Origin: Anastatus disparis
Taxonomy: Eukaryota; Arthropoda; Insecta; Hymenoptera; Eupelmidae
Length of the DNA: 64,000 nt
Reading direction: 5' to 3'
Assembly: GCA_017163975.1 (NCBI GenBank)
Contig: JAFFSR010000370.1
Location: forward strand, 310,001 to 374,000
Position numbers and translations under genes: made by a program. This document shows positions 48,417 to 59,449 of this stretch, piece by piece; within the stretch, counting starts at the first letter, position 1; each line of letters starts with the position of its first letter. The notes under the pieces were generated by a model that was not told the DNA's origin, searched no databases, and worked only from the letters and a program-made list of their open reading frames with translations.

Positions 48417-48507
48417 CCGTCAGTAGTTATAGACGTAGGAAACACTTTTATAAAATACGTGTTTCTTATTATTAAAAAACAATTTAATTTAAAATAATCA
48501 AAATTAT

Positions 48508-48509
<2 letters not shown>

Positions 48510-48564
<55 letters not shown>

Positions 48565-48570
48565 GCACAC
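48510..48570. repeat. (CA)n microsatellite
   Basis: A CACACA run with a few CG interruptions near the presumed left end of the Polinton. Confidence 0.8.
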
Positions 48571-48722
48571 AATTTATATAAACTACTGAAACACTTCTTC
48601 ACTAAATTTTATCATAATTGTTATGAATACATACACATTTTATCATAATTATTATGAATACATACGCCCGCATGTTATTTATTAACACTAAACTTTTATT
48701 TTTCACAACCACTCATAAATAA

Positions 48723-49475
48723 TTAAAAAAGTATGTCTTCATTTTGGCAATGGACTGCATCCAATCCACACTCTGGACATAGCCAAAGACCGCACGCTTC
48801 ACACCTCCTCCACCGTCGAATACCTTCTTTATAGAATGGTCTTGAACAACCCTAACATATGTCACGGTGTCGTCGCGGTCTATCCTCTTCAGGGTTAGGG
48901 CGACGATACCTTGGCGGTATCATCCGCTCTTGCTCCTGTCTTCTTGTTTTAATTGCTCTTAATCGACGTTGTATTCGTCGCACGAACCGGTCTCATTTCC
49001 TTTTTAATTTCTGAATTTTCTTTCTAAAATAAATTCTCGCCATATCCAGCAATTGCTGCTGGCGAGACTCTTCGACTCTATTTGCTCTATAGAGCTCGAT
49101 GATATCTTCAACTTCCATCTCCTCCTCTGGCACTTCTTCTTCCTCCTCTGCGATGTTTTGCGGAGGGATGAAACTAGGATCTTCTCTCTGATTCTGGACC
49201 GTTTCGGCATTGGACTAGTATCCAGAATCTATAGATTGTGCATCTTCATTTTCATTGTTGTCAACAATTTGATGCCACTGTGGTTGTTGTTGTTGTTCTT
49301 GTTCTCGTACATCTCCTTCACCAACTTGATGCTCCCAGATTTTTGCATCATCATTAAGAGCAACCCAATAATTTTCAAATATATTAGGCTGCCCCAAGTT
49401 AATATAGTTTACCAGTGGTGCTACATCCACCACTACTGGTACATCCATCGGTGCTTGTAAATACACGTTAAACAT
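48723..49475 (-). pseudogene. Polinton-associated zinc-cluster protein, three in-frame stops
   Basis: From ATG at 49475 to TAA at 48723, one frame of 251 codons is kept, interrupted only by three stops (after DSGY at about 49215, after LKRK near 48995, after IC near 48858). The N-terminal part is acidic and glutamine-rich, the middle has an E-rich run and a basic helix (RRIQRRLRAIKTRRQEQER), and the C-terminus has a cysteine cluster (CX2C...CEACGLWLCPECGL...HC) like a RING or zinc ribbon. I recognise no named family. It is transcribed away from the polB side and sits next to the presumed left end, suggesting an accessory or regulatory gene. Confidence 0.5.
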
Positions 49476-49984
49476 TTTTATTATTACAGAAAAATCACAG
49501 TATACACAGGCGAGCTTTAAGAGTTGTCGACAAGGACTGATCGAGGCCCCAAGTCCACGATCATAAAAAGTATAATTCCCACCCCAAATGCTTAAAAATA
49601 TTTTCAAGTTCGCACGGTAAAATTAATAATTTGACACTTTTTTCCTCGTAGAAAAGATTCGAACTGCAGTTTTAAGAATCATATTCTACAGTAAAGTTAA
49701 AATTAAGAATTATATTACAAATTTAAGACGCAAAATTGATATTAGAGAAAACACATGATACCCCAATCTATAGAAAAAGTTTTTGTTCTATCACTAACTC
49801 GGGTGTACAGTGATGATTTGTCTAAAATAACCCTAACGTAGTGTGAGAAAAGAATTTAATAAAGAAGACCTAAGGTCGCTGATTTTGTAAAATTACAAAA
49901 TCTTTATCTGTGGTTTACAAGAATAAACTCACAAGACTTCGGAATGAATTTAATTCGTATATTTACTTGAAAATAATGATAAAA
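49476..49984. other. Spacer upstream of the zinc-cluster gene
   Basis: No gene recognised. It presumably contains the minus-strand promoter of the preceding gene. Confidence 0.4.
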
Positions 49985-51430
<1,446 letters not shown>

Positions 51431-51437
51431 TAAATCG

Positions 51438-51475
51438 TACTATAAATACACGAAGATTGACAGGTCTGATTAACA
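51438..51475 (+). promoter_or_regulatory. TATA-type promoter for the rightward Polinton genes
   Basis: CTATAAATAC at about 51439-51448 lies about 30 bp upstream of a plausible start region and about 80 bp before an ATG at 51520 that is directly followed by a GT (gtaaaa). It is the only good TATA box ahead of the polB exons. Inference from motif and spacing only. Confidence 0.4.
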
Positions 51476-51676
51476 GTTAAAGTTCAACGTTCCAAAGAAG
51501 AAGATCAACACGAAGCAAGATGGTAAAAAAATATTTACTTAAAGTCTTGATAAATATTGTTAATATAGCATTAGTTCGGGAGCCGTAAATAAAATTATTT
51601 TGCAATAATTCATGGCGCAAAAGTCTAAATATTTGCGCCAATAATGAATTATTGAAAAAAATTAAATTTATCTTAG

Positions 51677-51832
51677 GACTTTGCGGACTACGTACCTTAG
51701 CTTATATGTTTAAGCGAGGTATTTTTAACGATAATGAAATACTTGACATTGCTGGTCGTTGTATTAAAAACAGAGGGATGCAAGATGCGTCACAAGTCAG
51801 GCTTCTCATGTTACATCACCGTGTTATTAAAG
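51677..51832 (+). other. Exon-like segment upstream of polB
   Basis: Bounded by TTTATCTTAG (51676) and AGGTAAGT (donor GT at 51833), with one frame open across it (MFKRGIFNDNEILDIAGRC, SQVRLLMLHHR). No ATG fits in frame inside it. It could be an internal exon of an accessory gene or of the polB leader; I recognise no family. Confidence 0.35.
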
Positions 51833-52098
51833 GTAAGTTATTTATAATTTCTTTTACCGTTTAAAAGCTTGTATCTTTTTTCTTTACGATCGTAGAATTT
51901 CGCTATAAAATACTTTTTTGTTGTGAATAAAATAATAAATCTGAAAACATGATTTGCAAGAAAATATCAGTTTCGGATCAATAATCAATAACCAATAAAC
52001 TTTTTGTTTATGATCACAGAATTTCGCGGGATAAGACTTTTCTGTTAAAAATAGTGCAACTAAGCAGATTTTACATAAATTTTAAAGACCTGCAAAAT

Positions 52099-52416
52099 AT
52101 GACGGAGGACAGTAGTGGGGATGAACTGTTGATAAGGCTTCTGACCGAAGAAGAAGATGTATCTGATTCGAGAGATCTTGTGCTACTACCACCTCCCGAA
52201 GAGGTAAGAGAAGTCATAAATGTCTCTGAAACTACCCCAAACTTTGCGGTGGAGGGGGTAAATAATAATACAGCAGCGCCACCACCTTTTGGACCAATGC
52301 CTGGTTGCTCTTGGTGGGGTGATGAGAGACAGTCATCAATGGCGATCAATAATAACGAGCAGAATACACTTAATACGATGATTTCATCTGAATCACCAGG
52401 TACAGAGAGAATACAG
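52099..52416 (+). CDS. Probable N-terminal exon of Polinton DNA polymerase B
   Basis: ATG at 52099 opens an acidic segment (TEDSSGDELLIRLLTEEED) followed by proline- and asparagine-rich linker, 106 codons to CAG at 52416. A GT (gttgag) follows, and the next large frame resumes after CTTCAACAG at 53006 in the same phase, directly ahead of the polB N-terminal region, which otherwise lacks a nearby start. I infer an intron of about 590 bp, of which 505 bp is a TTAA MITE. Alternatively this is a separate small gene ending at 52557. Confidence 0.5.
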
Positions 52417-52426
52417 GTTGAGTTAA

Positions 52427-52931
52427 GGAGATGTAAAATGGACACTACACCTATACTCATAAATATTTACTATCTTTTTATTTTATTGCATATTTTTAAG
52501 AAAATAAATGCTTTAGTTTGTAATATGTACCATAAAGATTATTCAATTAAATTTTAAAATAAATTCATTTATTAATTTCTCAGAATTTTAGATTTCTTGT
52601 ACAAAATCTAAAAATTTTAATATGGTCAATGTCCCAATCGCTACTCACGAACCTATTACTAACCGCTCAATGTTATTTAGATAGCAAAAAATTTTTAACA
52701 ATGAGTAGCTAGTAATAGGTTCGTGAGTAGCGATTGGGACATTGACCATATATAAATATTGGAACACTAAAATTTTTAAAAACTAATGAATGAATTTATT
52801 TGAAAATTTAACTGAATGATCTTTATGGTAAATACTACAAGCTAAAGCATTTCTTTCCCTCAAGTTTTGCAATATAATGAAAAAATAAGCCAAATTCATG
52901 AATGCAGGGGTGGTGTCCGTTTTACATCTCC
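52427..52931. mobile_element. TTAA foldback MITE in the polB intron, with inner palindrome
   Basis: The ends GGAGATGTAAAATGGACAC and their complement are flanked by TTAA (52423-52426, 52932-52935). A second palindrome (52622-52750, arms TGGTCAATGTCCCAATCGCT) lies at its centre and may be a nested insert. It inserted after the Polinton. Confidence 0.8.
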
Positions 52932-53006
52932 TTAAGCGTAAATTTATAAATCATACATTTTCACGTAATTTTGGTATATCATATTGTAAACAAATATCTT
53001 CAACAG

Positions 53007-54452
53007 GGAGATGGTACTACTACTACTCAGAACCACATTACGATTCATGAAGAATCATCGCGATATTACCGACAATTTAAGTTACAAGGTAGACAATTAA
53101 GAGTGTCAATATTGCCCCCACCACCTAATGCGAATGTGCATACGTGGTTTGAGGCAGCAATAAATGATTTATATTGTCATGTGTGTGAAAATGCGCGACC
53201 TTCAGATTATATCGGTATAACTATAAACTCTGACCGATTTGTTCACGGTTCTTTATGGATTTCTTTTAGACTGGTTCGTGATTTTTCACCGACAGATCTA
53301 CTCGAGTCATTAGCTTCTGTAGCACAGAGTAATGACAATTTTGAAATCGATGATGTTTTAAACGTGAAAGTCAGCATTGTTTCTAAACCAGAGGGACGCG
53401 GTCGGGTATCACTCACTAGCGAATCAGTTTTCAATAAATCCATTCTAAATATTCAAAATACCAACAATCTTTGCCTTCCACGCTCGCTAGTCGCTGCTCA
53501 TGTATATGCTATACGTGGTCAGATGCGCAGTGGTATTCACCATGACAGGTGGAATAGAATAAGACACCACACAGCACAATATCAGAAAGTGCAAGCGTTG
53601 AAACTTGTCAAAGCTGCGAGAGTTACGATACCCGAAACAGGTTGTGGTATCGAAGAAATAAAATTATTTCAAGAATATTATGCGCTTTTCGGCGTTGCAA
53701 TAGTTGTTTATTCTTTTCAAAACTTTGCTCGAGGCTATAAACCACTTTACGATGGTGCACGTTTTGTACACGATGTTGGTAATGTAGTTAGACATACCTT
53801 AAATATTATGTATTACGAAAATTCTAATCATTACCAGCCAATTTTAAATTTACTCGCAGCAGCTGGCAGCCGTGGCTACTGCATACCTTGTAATAAAAAG
53901 TTTAGTCATCAAAAAAATCATAAATGTCCACAAAAATGTTGTAAATGTTTTCAGAGTCCCCCTTGCGATATAAATCAGGAAAAAATAAAATGTATTCAAT
54001 GCACTAGAGATTTTTACGGTAATGTTTGTCTGGAAAATCATAAAATCTCAAAATCTTTCGATAATTTTCGGTCGGTATGCGAGAGCATAAAAATTTGTCG
54101 TTTGTGCAGTAAAACAGTTCGAATGTGCGATAAAGATCCACATAATTGTCATACGATATTTTGCAAAATATGTAATCATAAAATGCCCATAGAACACCTT
54201 TGTTACATGCAACCCTTCATCAGCAAAAAAGGATTTGCAACCAATAAAAAGAATATACTTTATTTATTTTATGATTTTGAGACTCAACAATCGGAAATTA
54301 TCTCGGGTGCTGATGGTGAAAAAATAAGTTTGCATGTACCCAATTTGTGTGTTGTACAACAAGTATGTAATTATTGTTTGGATGATGAAAATATAACAAA
54401 TTTTTGCGAAATATGTGGTACACGCGAATACGTGTTTGAATCGACCCTGTAA
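53007..54452 (+). pseudogene. polB: Polinton protein-primed DNA polymerase B, N-terminal part
   Basis: 481 open codons after the acceptor. They include the N-terminal Polinton-specific region (LCLPRSLVAAHVYAIRG), a cysteine/histidine-rich zinc-finger block (about 53877-54215) and the first exonuclease motif LYLFYDFET near 54265. The frame stops at 54450-54452, and homologous reading continues in another frame within about 10 bp, so a single-nucleotide frameshift separates it from the polymerase part. It is a family B replicase of the phi29/adenovirus protein-primed type. Confidence 0.75.
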
Positions 54453-54453
54453 A

Positions 54454-56902
54454 ACAGTTAGTTGATTTGGCCTTAGCAACAAGAAAAAGTTTCAAGCAAA
54501 TTATTTGTATAGCCCACAATGCACAGGGTTTTGATGCGCAATTTATTCTCAAGCATTTGACAGAACGTACAGATCTTAGAGATAAGCCAGATGTAATTTT
54601 AAACGGGTCAAAAATAATCATAATGGAAATTTCAACCATAAAATTCATAGACAGCTTAAATTACTTACACATGAGTTTAGCTGCACTACCAAAAGCTTAC
54701 GGTCTCGCTAATACCGAGAAAGGTACGTTTCCTCATTTGTTTAACACACCAGAGAATCAAAATTACGTTGGAGAAATGCCACCTGTGTGGTCTTTTTCAC
54801 CAGATTCGATGAAGGTCGATGAGCGACGAGAATTTATACAGTGGTATAATGAAAAAAAAAATGAAAATTATATATTTAATTTTAAAAATGAGATTATAAA
54901 ATACTGTAGACAAGATGTAAAAATTTTTCGATTAGCATGTTTAGCCTTTCGCAAAACCTTCATAGAATATGGTAATACAGATCCATTCGTAGAGTGCGCC
55001 ACCATCGCATCATCTTGTATGCGTGTATATAGAAAAAATTTTTTACAAAAAGACACTTTAAGAATCATACCTCACGGTGGTTATAGACAAGTAAACAAGC
55101 AGTCTATGAAGGCGATGCGGTGGCTGTGCTGGATGGAAAATGTGTTAAATCATCAAATTCGCTATACTGTCCGGGCTCGAGAAAAGAGACTTCCCGAGGG
55201 CCCTCTAGTGGATGGATACTGCAAACTTGAAAGCGGTACGAAAATTGTTTTACAATTCCACGGGTGTTATTGGTATGACTGTGTATGGTGTTACACAGTG
55301 AACCGTGACTCACGCCTCGTAAACGGTGAAAATATGGACGAACGTTTCGAGAGAACCGCGCGAATATCCGAAAAGATAAGAAGCCACGGTTATCAACTAA
55401 TAGAAAAGTGGGAATGTGATTTTGATCATGAGTACTCACAGAACGAAAGTATTGAGACGTATATCGATAATAAGACACGAAATTGGCATGAACCGTTGAA
55501 TCCTCGAGAAGCATTTTTCGGTGGTCGTACGGGTAATACAGTCAAAATTTACGATGCAAAAGAGGGTGAGAAAATAAAATACGTGGACATGTGTTCATTA
55601 TATCCATATATCTGTAAATACAGTCGATATCCTATTGGTCATCCTACTCTTTACGTGGGTGAAGATGAGTGTCGCTCTCTGGTCGGTCAAACAAATAATA
55701 TAAGTCACGTTGAAGGTCTTATTAAATGCGAAGTATTGCCGCCGCGAAATATATATCATGCTGTACTACCCGTTAAAATGCATAATAAGCTTTTGTTTCC
55801 GCTGTGTCGAACGTGTGCCGAATTAATGTATACCGCAGATTGTGACCATGAAAATCCTGATGATCGAGTTTTTATCGGCACGTGGGTTGCTGAAGAGTTG
55901 AAAAAAGCTGTTCAGATGGGTTATATCATCAGAAAAATATTTGAAATATGGTCTTATAAAATTACTCAGTACAACAAAGCCACGGGTCAGAGTGGTCTAT
56001 TTCCAACTTATATCGATAAATTTTTCGCTGAGAAAACTTACACGTCGGGTCACCCTTCGGAATGTGCTGACGGTGATGAAAACGCGATTGCTCGATATAT
56101 TGAGGAATTTGTGCAACAAGAGGGCATTAAATTAGACAAAACTCGAATAAAATATAACGCTGGTCTGAGATCTGTAGCAAAACTCTATTTAAATTCATTG
56201 TGGGGTAAATTTGGTCAACGAGAGAATATGCCAAAGACTGAAGTGATAGATGATCCACAGAGATTGTTTGAATTACTCTGCAGTGTCGAGACCGAGGTCG
56301 ACTCAATTTTACCGATCAATGAGACGACAATTTATGTAAGTTGGCAAAACAAAGAATCAGCTGTTGAGCCATCACCATTGTGTAACGTTGTCGTAGCCGC
56401 TTATACCACAGCCTTGGCGCGTTTAAAACTCTACGAAGAATTGCAACCGCTGGGTGAACGTGTATTGTATTACGATACCGACTCTATTGTGTATGTAAGT
56501 CGCGTGGGTGAGTACGATGCGAAAACAGGGCCGTTCTTGGGTGACTTGACCGACGAATTGGCATGTTATGGTCTTGGCACAAGCATCACATCATTTGTCT
56601 CTGGAGGACCCAAATTTTACGGATATAAATATTTGACACCAGATGGCGTTGAAGGATGTGTTTGCAAAATCAAGGGTATAAGACTTAATTCGTCGGTGAG
56701 TCAGAAAATAAACTTTAATTCTATACGAGATCTTATTACTGGTAAAATACCGCCACTTTTTGCAAACTATGACGCTATTAGACGCACACGGTTTCACGAT
56801 GTTATAACACGGCCTGAATGTAAAATATGCGAGCCTGTGTACTCAAAGAGACGATTCGTGAATAACGAGATTAGCTATCCATACGGTTATAAGTGTAATT
56901 AA
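54454..56902 (+). pseudogene. polB: Polinton DNA polymerase B, exonuclease and polymerase domains
   Basis: This 811-codon frame is open from 54467. Counting from there: Exo II AHNAQGFDAQF at residues 18-28, Exo III YCRQDVKIF near 148, polymerase motif A DMCSLYPYI at 374, motif B KLYLNSLWGKFGQ at 571 and the catalytic YYDTDSIVYV at 668. All catalytic aspartates are present. The reading is disconnected from its N-terminus by the frameshift near 54450. Ends at TAA 56900. Expected role: replication of the element. Confidence 0.85.
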
Positions 56903-57032
56903 AAATAAATTATTGTAAATATATTATCACTAAAGCGAATATATGATACAAGATAAAGAGAGAGAATTAAAACACAAACTATTTTGAAATAAATTTTTAT
57001 ATTTTATAAAAATGTAAAACGAAAAAATAAAT

Positions 57033-57248
57033 TTATTTTGTATTAATTAAGTAGTCATCAATTTTTTTCAAAAGCACAGGTTCCAGAATAATCCGCATCC
57101 TTTCCACCCTCATTCTGAATCTTTCTCTATTACGAGCCGCTTGCTCTCACTCTCCACGTCGCGCTGTACGACTCGCATAGTCCCACACGCGTATTACATG
57201 AATTTCCGGCTTACCCTCTTTGAAATGCACTTGTTTTGTTTGATTCAT
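57033..57248 (-). pseudogene. PPP1R15/GADD34-like PP1-recruiting domain protein, one in-frame TGA
   Basis: ATG at 57248 to TAA at 57033 on the - strand, 71 codons in one frame with one TGA at 57147-57149 (codon 34). The N-terminal KQVHFKEG contains an RVxF-type PP1 docking motif. It is followed by EIHVIRVWDYASRTARRG and, after the stop, EQAARNRERFRMRVERM. The order (KVxF, then a hydrophobic strand with W, then ARxG-[W]EQ-xARxRxRF) is that of the C-terminal domain of PPP1R15 proteins and of viral ICP34.5 and DP71L, which bring PP1 to phosphorylated eIF2-alpha and restore translation. Its size resembles DP71L. The stop falls where the family has a conserved tryptophan, so this copy is broken. 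Assignment is by eye. Confidence 0.55.
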
Positions 57249-57432
57249 CGTTCACTGTACTTTTAGTAGACTCTCTTTTCTATAAAATTGTTGAGAATCA
57301 AAAATTTAAATCTGATTAATTCTTTGATAAAAATTTATTACCTTTTTCAATTTTTTGGTTATTGCTCACGATAGCAGCGCTTTTTCAAGACTAACCAGCA
57401 CTGACCGTTTACCAACGCTTTTAATTTTATAC

Positions 57433-57440
57433 TATAAATA
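57433..57440 (+). promoter_or_regulatory. TATA box ahead of the ATPase gene cluster
   Basis: TATAAATA followed by a (GTG)n tract (57441-57470). It lies about 290 bp before the ATPase start and is the best core-promoter candidate between polB and the virion genes. Inference from motif only. Confidence 0.35.
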
Positions 57441-57502
57441 GTGGTGGTGGTGGTGGTGGTGGGGTGGGGGTATTAATTATAAGTAGGTGATTAATACTTA
57501 TT

Positions 57503-57594
57503 TGGCTCTTTTAGCCATATAGCTAAAGAGCGGAATAATGCTGGCGTCAGCCAGCTATATGGCTAATCAGCTAAACGATTGGCTAGCGCCAGCA
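57503..57594. repeat. Cluster of nested inverted repeats before the ATPase
   Basis: GCTCTTTTAGC pairs with GCTAAAGAGC, TAGCCATATAGCT pairs with AGCTATATGGCTA, and GCTGGCG pairs with CGCCAGC within 92 bp. Several hairpins are possible. Its function is unknown; it could be regulatory or a replication-related structure. Confidence 0.55.
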
Positions 57595-57719
57595 CGATAC
57601 TGCTCGCACATGCGCGTGCCGCCGCCCCCCACTCTTGCTCATCACTCTTAATGATCGTATATGTATAGTGGTTCGAGGATTTGATGAGGTGAGTAATCGA
57701 AGTTTAGCAGCAGCGGTAA

Positions 57720-58400
57720 CATGGACGTTCGCAGGTGGGTGCATCTGTGGACTGATGGATGATTTGTGGACCCAGCTCGTGTGGTAAAACAGTATTCGTG
57801 AAGAAATTTTTGCATCACATTGATCGCATGAGTGATACAAAATTTGAGCGTATACTCTTGTACTATACCGAGTAGCAGCCAATTTACAAGGAGTTGGCCG
57901 AGGGTATCGAATTTCACGAGGGTTTACGAAAGAGCGAAGACTATGCCAATGATCCACGAGCAAAACTCTTGATTCTCGACGATCTGATGAGAGAATCGTC
58001 CAACAGAGCTGTAGTAAATCTCTTTACCAAAGGCAGTCATCATGATAACTTGAGCGTCATCTTTATCTCGAAAAATCTCTTTCATCAAGGTCAGCGAGAA
58101 ATTTCTTTAAACTCTAATTACATCGTGGTATTTAAAAATCCGCGCGATCGAGCGCAAATAAATCATCTGGCGCGCCAAGTCTGCCCCGAGGAGCCTCGTT
58201 TTTTGCAAGAGGCATATCTCGATGCCACAGCACAACCACACGGTTATTTGTTTATAGATCTGAAACAGGGTACGCCTGAAAACGTGAGATTTCGTACTTG
58301 TATATTTCCGTTCGACAAACATCAGTACGTTCATGTACCTCGTTGCAAACCCATAAAAGCTGGTGCTCGCTCGAATAATTTACCAGTCGTGCGATTGTAA
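57720..58400 (+). pseudogene. Polinton packaging ATPase (A32/FtsK-HerA type), broken
   Basis: Walker A MICGPSSCGKT starts at 57759. The frame runs to an in-frame TAG at 57873-57875 and then stays open to TAA at 58398. Walker B LLILDDL lies near 57985. An upstream ATG (57720) is in another frame, suggesting a further 1-nt break near 57755. The family is about 200-240 residues and pumps DNA into the capsid. The last codon overlaps the next start (TAATG). Confidence 0.75.
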
Positions 58401-58955
58401 TGGAGCCGGTAAGACGTAGTCGTAGCAGCAGACCAATTCCAGAAAAGTACTGGACTCAGCTACATGTTTTGTGTAAAATCGAACTTTCTCAACTCAAGGC
58501 CATATTACGCGAAGCAAATTCCAAACTTATAACGTACATTTGCGAGTGTGCTTTGAACATTTTACGTGGAAATAATCAAGCTAGATGGCACTGTTGTCGA
58601 GGGTGCTAATATTGTCGATTTAATGAACGAAGCTATGAGAAGTAGAAAAAGGCCGCCACCGCGCGGATACAAACAGTTTGCACGCGTCTTGCGACAAGTT
58701 AGCATACCTCGAGAATTCATTGGTAACGATCAACTGTGGCGTACGATTGCATCTCATAGCCCTGATTCACCGCTGTCACCGTCGTCAGAAAACGAAGGTT
58801 ATTATTCTTCAACAGCTACTGGTCTAACGAGCGTAAAGGAGCAAGAAGTTGAAAGTGCGAAAAAGCGTAAAAAAGTTGGTAGCGAGTTGGCAGCTACGCC
58901 ATCAACCCCTGTAAAAAAGAGTCGCCTCGAACAGCTAAAATGGGACCGTATGTGA
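58400..58955 (+). pseudogene. Small conserved Polinton gene (ICECALN motif), frameshifted
   Basis: The first frame (58400-58609) has a helix and TYICECALNILRGN, a short motif I associate with a small Polinton/adintovirus protein. Near 58570 the reading changes to the second frame (58566-58955): IKLDGTVVEGANIVDLMNEA, a basic RSRKRPPPRGYKQ stretch, an S/T/P-rich tail with KKRKK and a LKWDRM end. A 1-nt frameshift is the simplest reading; two overlapping genes is the alternative. It is probably a virion or DNA-associated protein; function unknown. Confidence 0.5.
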
Positions 58956-58972
58956 AAGCATGAAAGGAAGTG

Positions 58973-59449
58973 ATGGAGGGGGAGGAGGAGGAAGAGGGGG
59001 AGAAAACTGGTACTTTTATAGACCGATTGATTTCAGTTGTACCCTTTGAAATGCATCTACCAGGCTACCAGTTTGTCGGCCCTGGCACGCATCTCGAAGA
59101 GCGTCTCAGACGTGGTAAGAGAGGAAAAAATCCTCTTGACAATGCCTGTCTAGAGCACGATATTTCATATTCAAATAAAAAAATAACGAATCATATAAAA
59201 GCCGACAGACTGCTGGCTAAACGAGCATTTTCACGCATGCTCTCGGAGACTGCAGATGGTAATGGAAAGACTGCAGCTGGTATTACTGTTTTGTGCATGA
59301 TCAGCAAAATTGCGTTTGATGAATTTTTGAAACGCATTAAAAATACATTTAAAAGACAGCAAAAGATAGAGAAAAAGCTAGTTTGTAAGAGGGGGAGGAG
59401 GAGGAGCAATGAAAAAGAAGAAGGAGGCAAAAAAGCCGGACGATCTTGA
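58973..59449 (+). CDS. PLA2-like (parvovirus VP1u-type) Polinton protein
   Basis: Open frame of about 159 codons. After an acidic start, LPGYQFVGPGTHLEERL holds the calcium-loop-like YxxxGPG motif, and NACLEHDISYS holds the His-Asp catalytic dyad near residue 62, followed by ADRLLAKRAF. A predicted hydrophobic helix (TAAGITVLCMISKIAF) and a very basic tail follow. This arrangement matches the phospholipase A2 domain of parvoviral VP1 unique regions, used for endosomal escape, and found in some Polinton-like genomes. The start is ambiguous (58970/58973 or ATG near 59050). It overlaps the integrase start by 41 bp in another frame. Confidence 0.7.
   Translation: MEGEEEEEGEKTGTFIDRLISVVPFEMHLPGYQFVGPGTHLEERLRRGKRGKNPLDNACLEHDISYSNKKITNHIKADRLLAKRAFSRMLSETADGNGKTAAGITVLCMISKIAFDEFLKRIKNTFKRQQKIEKKLVCKRGRRRSNEKEEGGKKAGRS

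Noticed and set aside
51520..51588. Short ORF starting at the first ATG after the TATA box
   Set aside because: It is only about 22 codons, directly overlaps a GT donor-like site and shows no family features; more likely leader sequence.
57583..57963. Minus-strand ORFs across the ATPase start
   Set aside because: The plus strand carries the Walker A motif and conserved ATPase sequence; the antisense frames are shadows.
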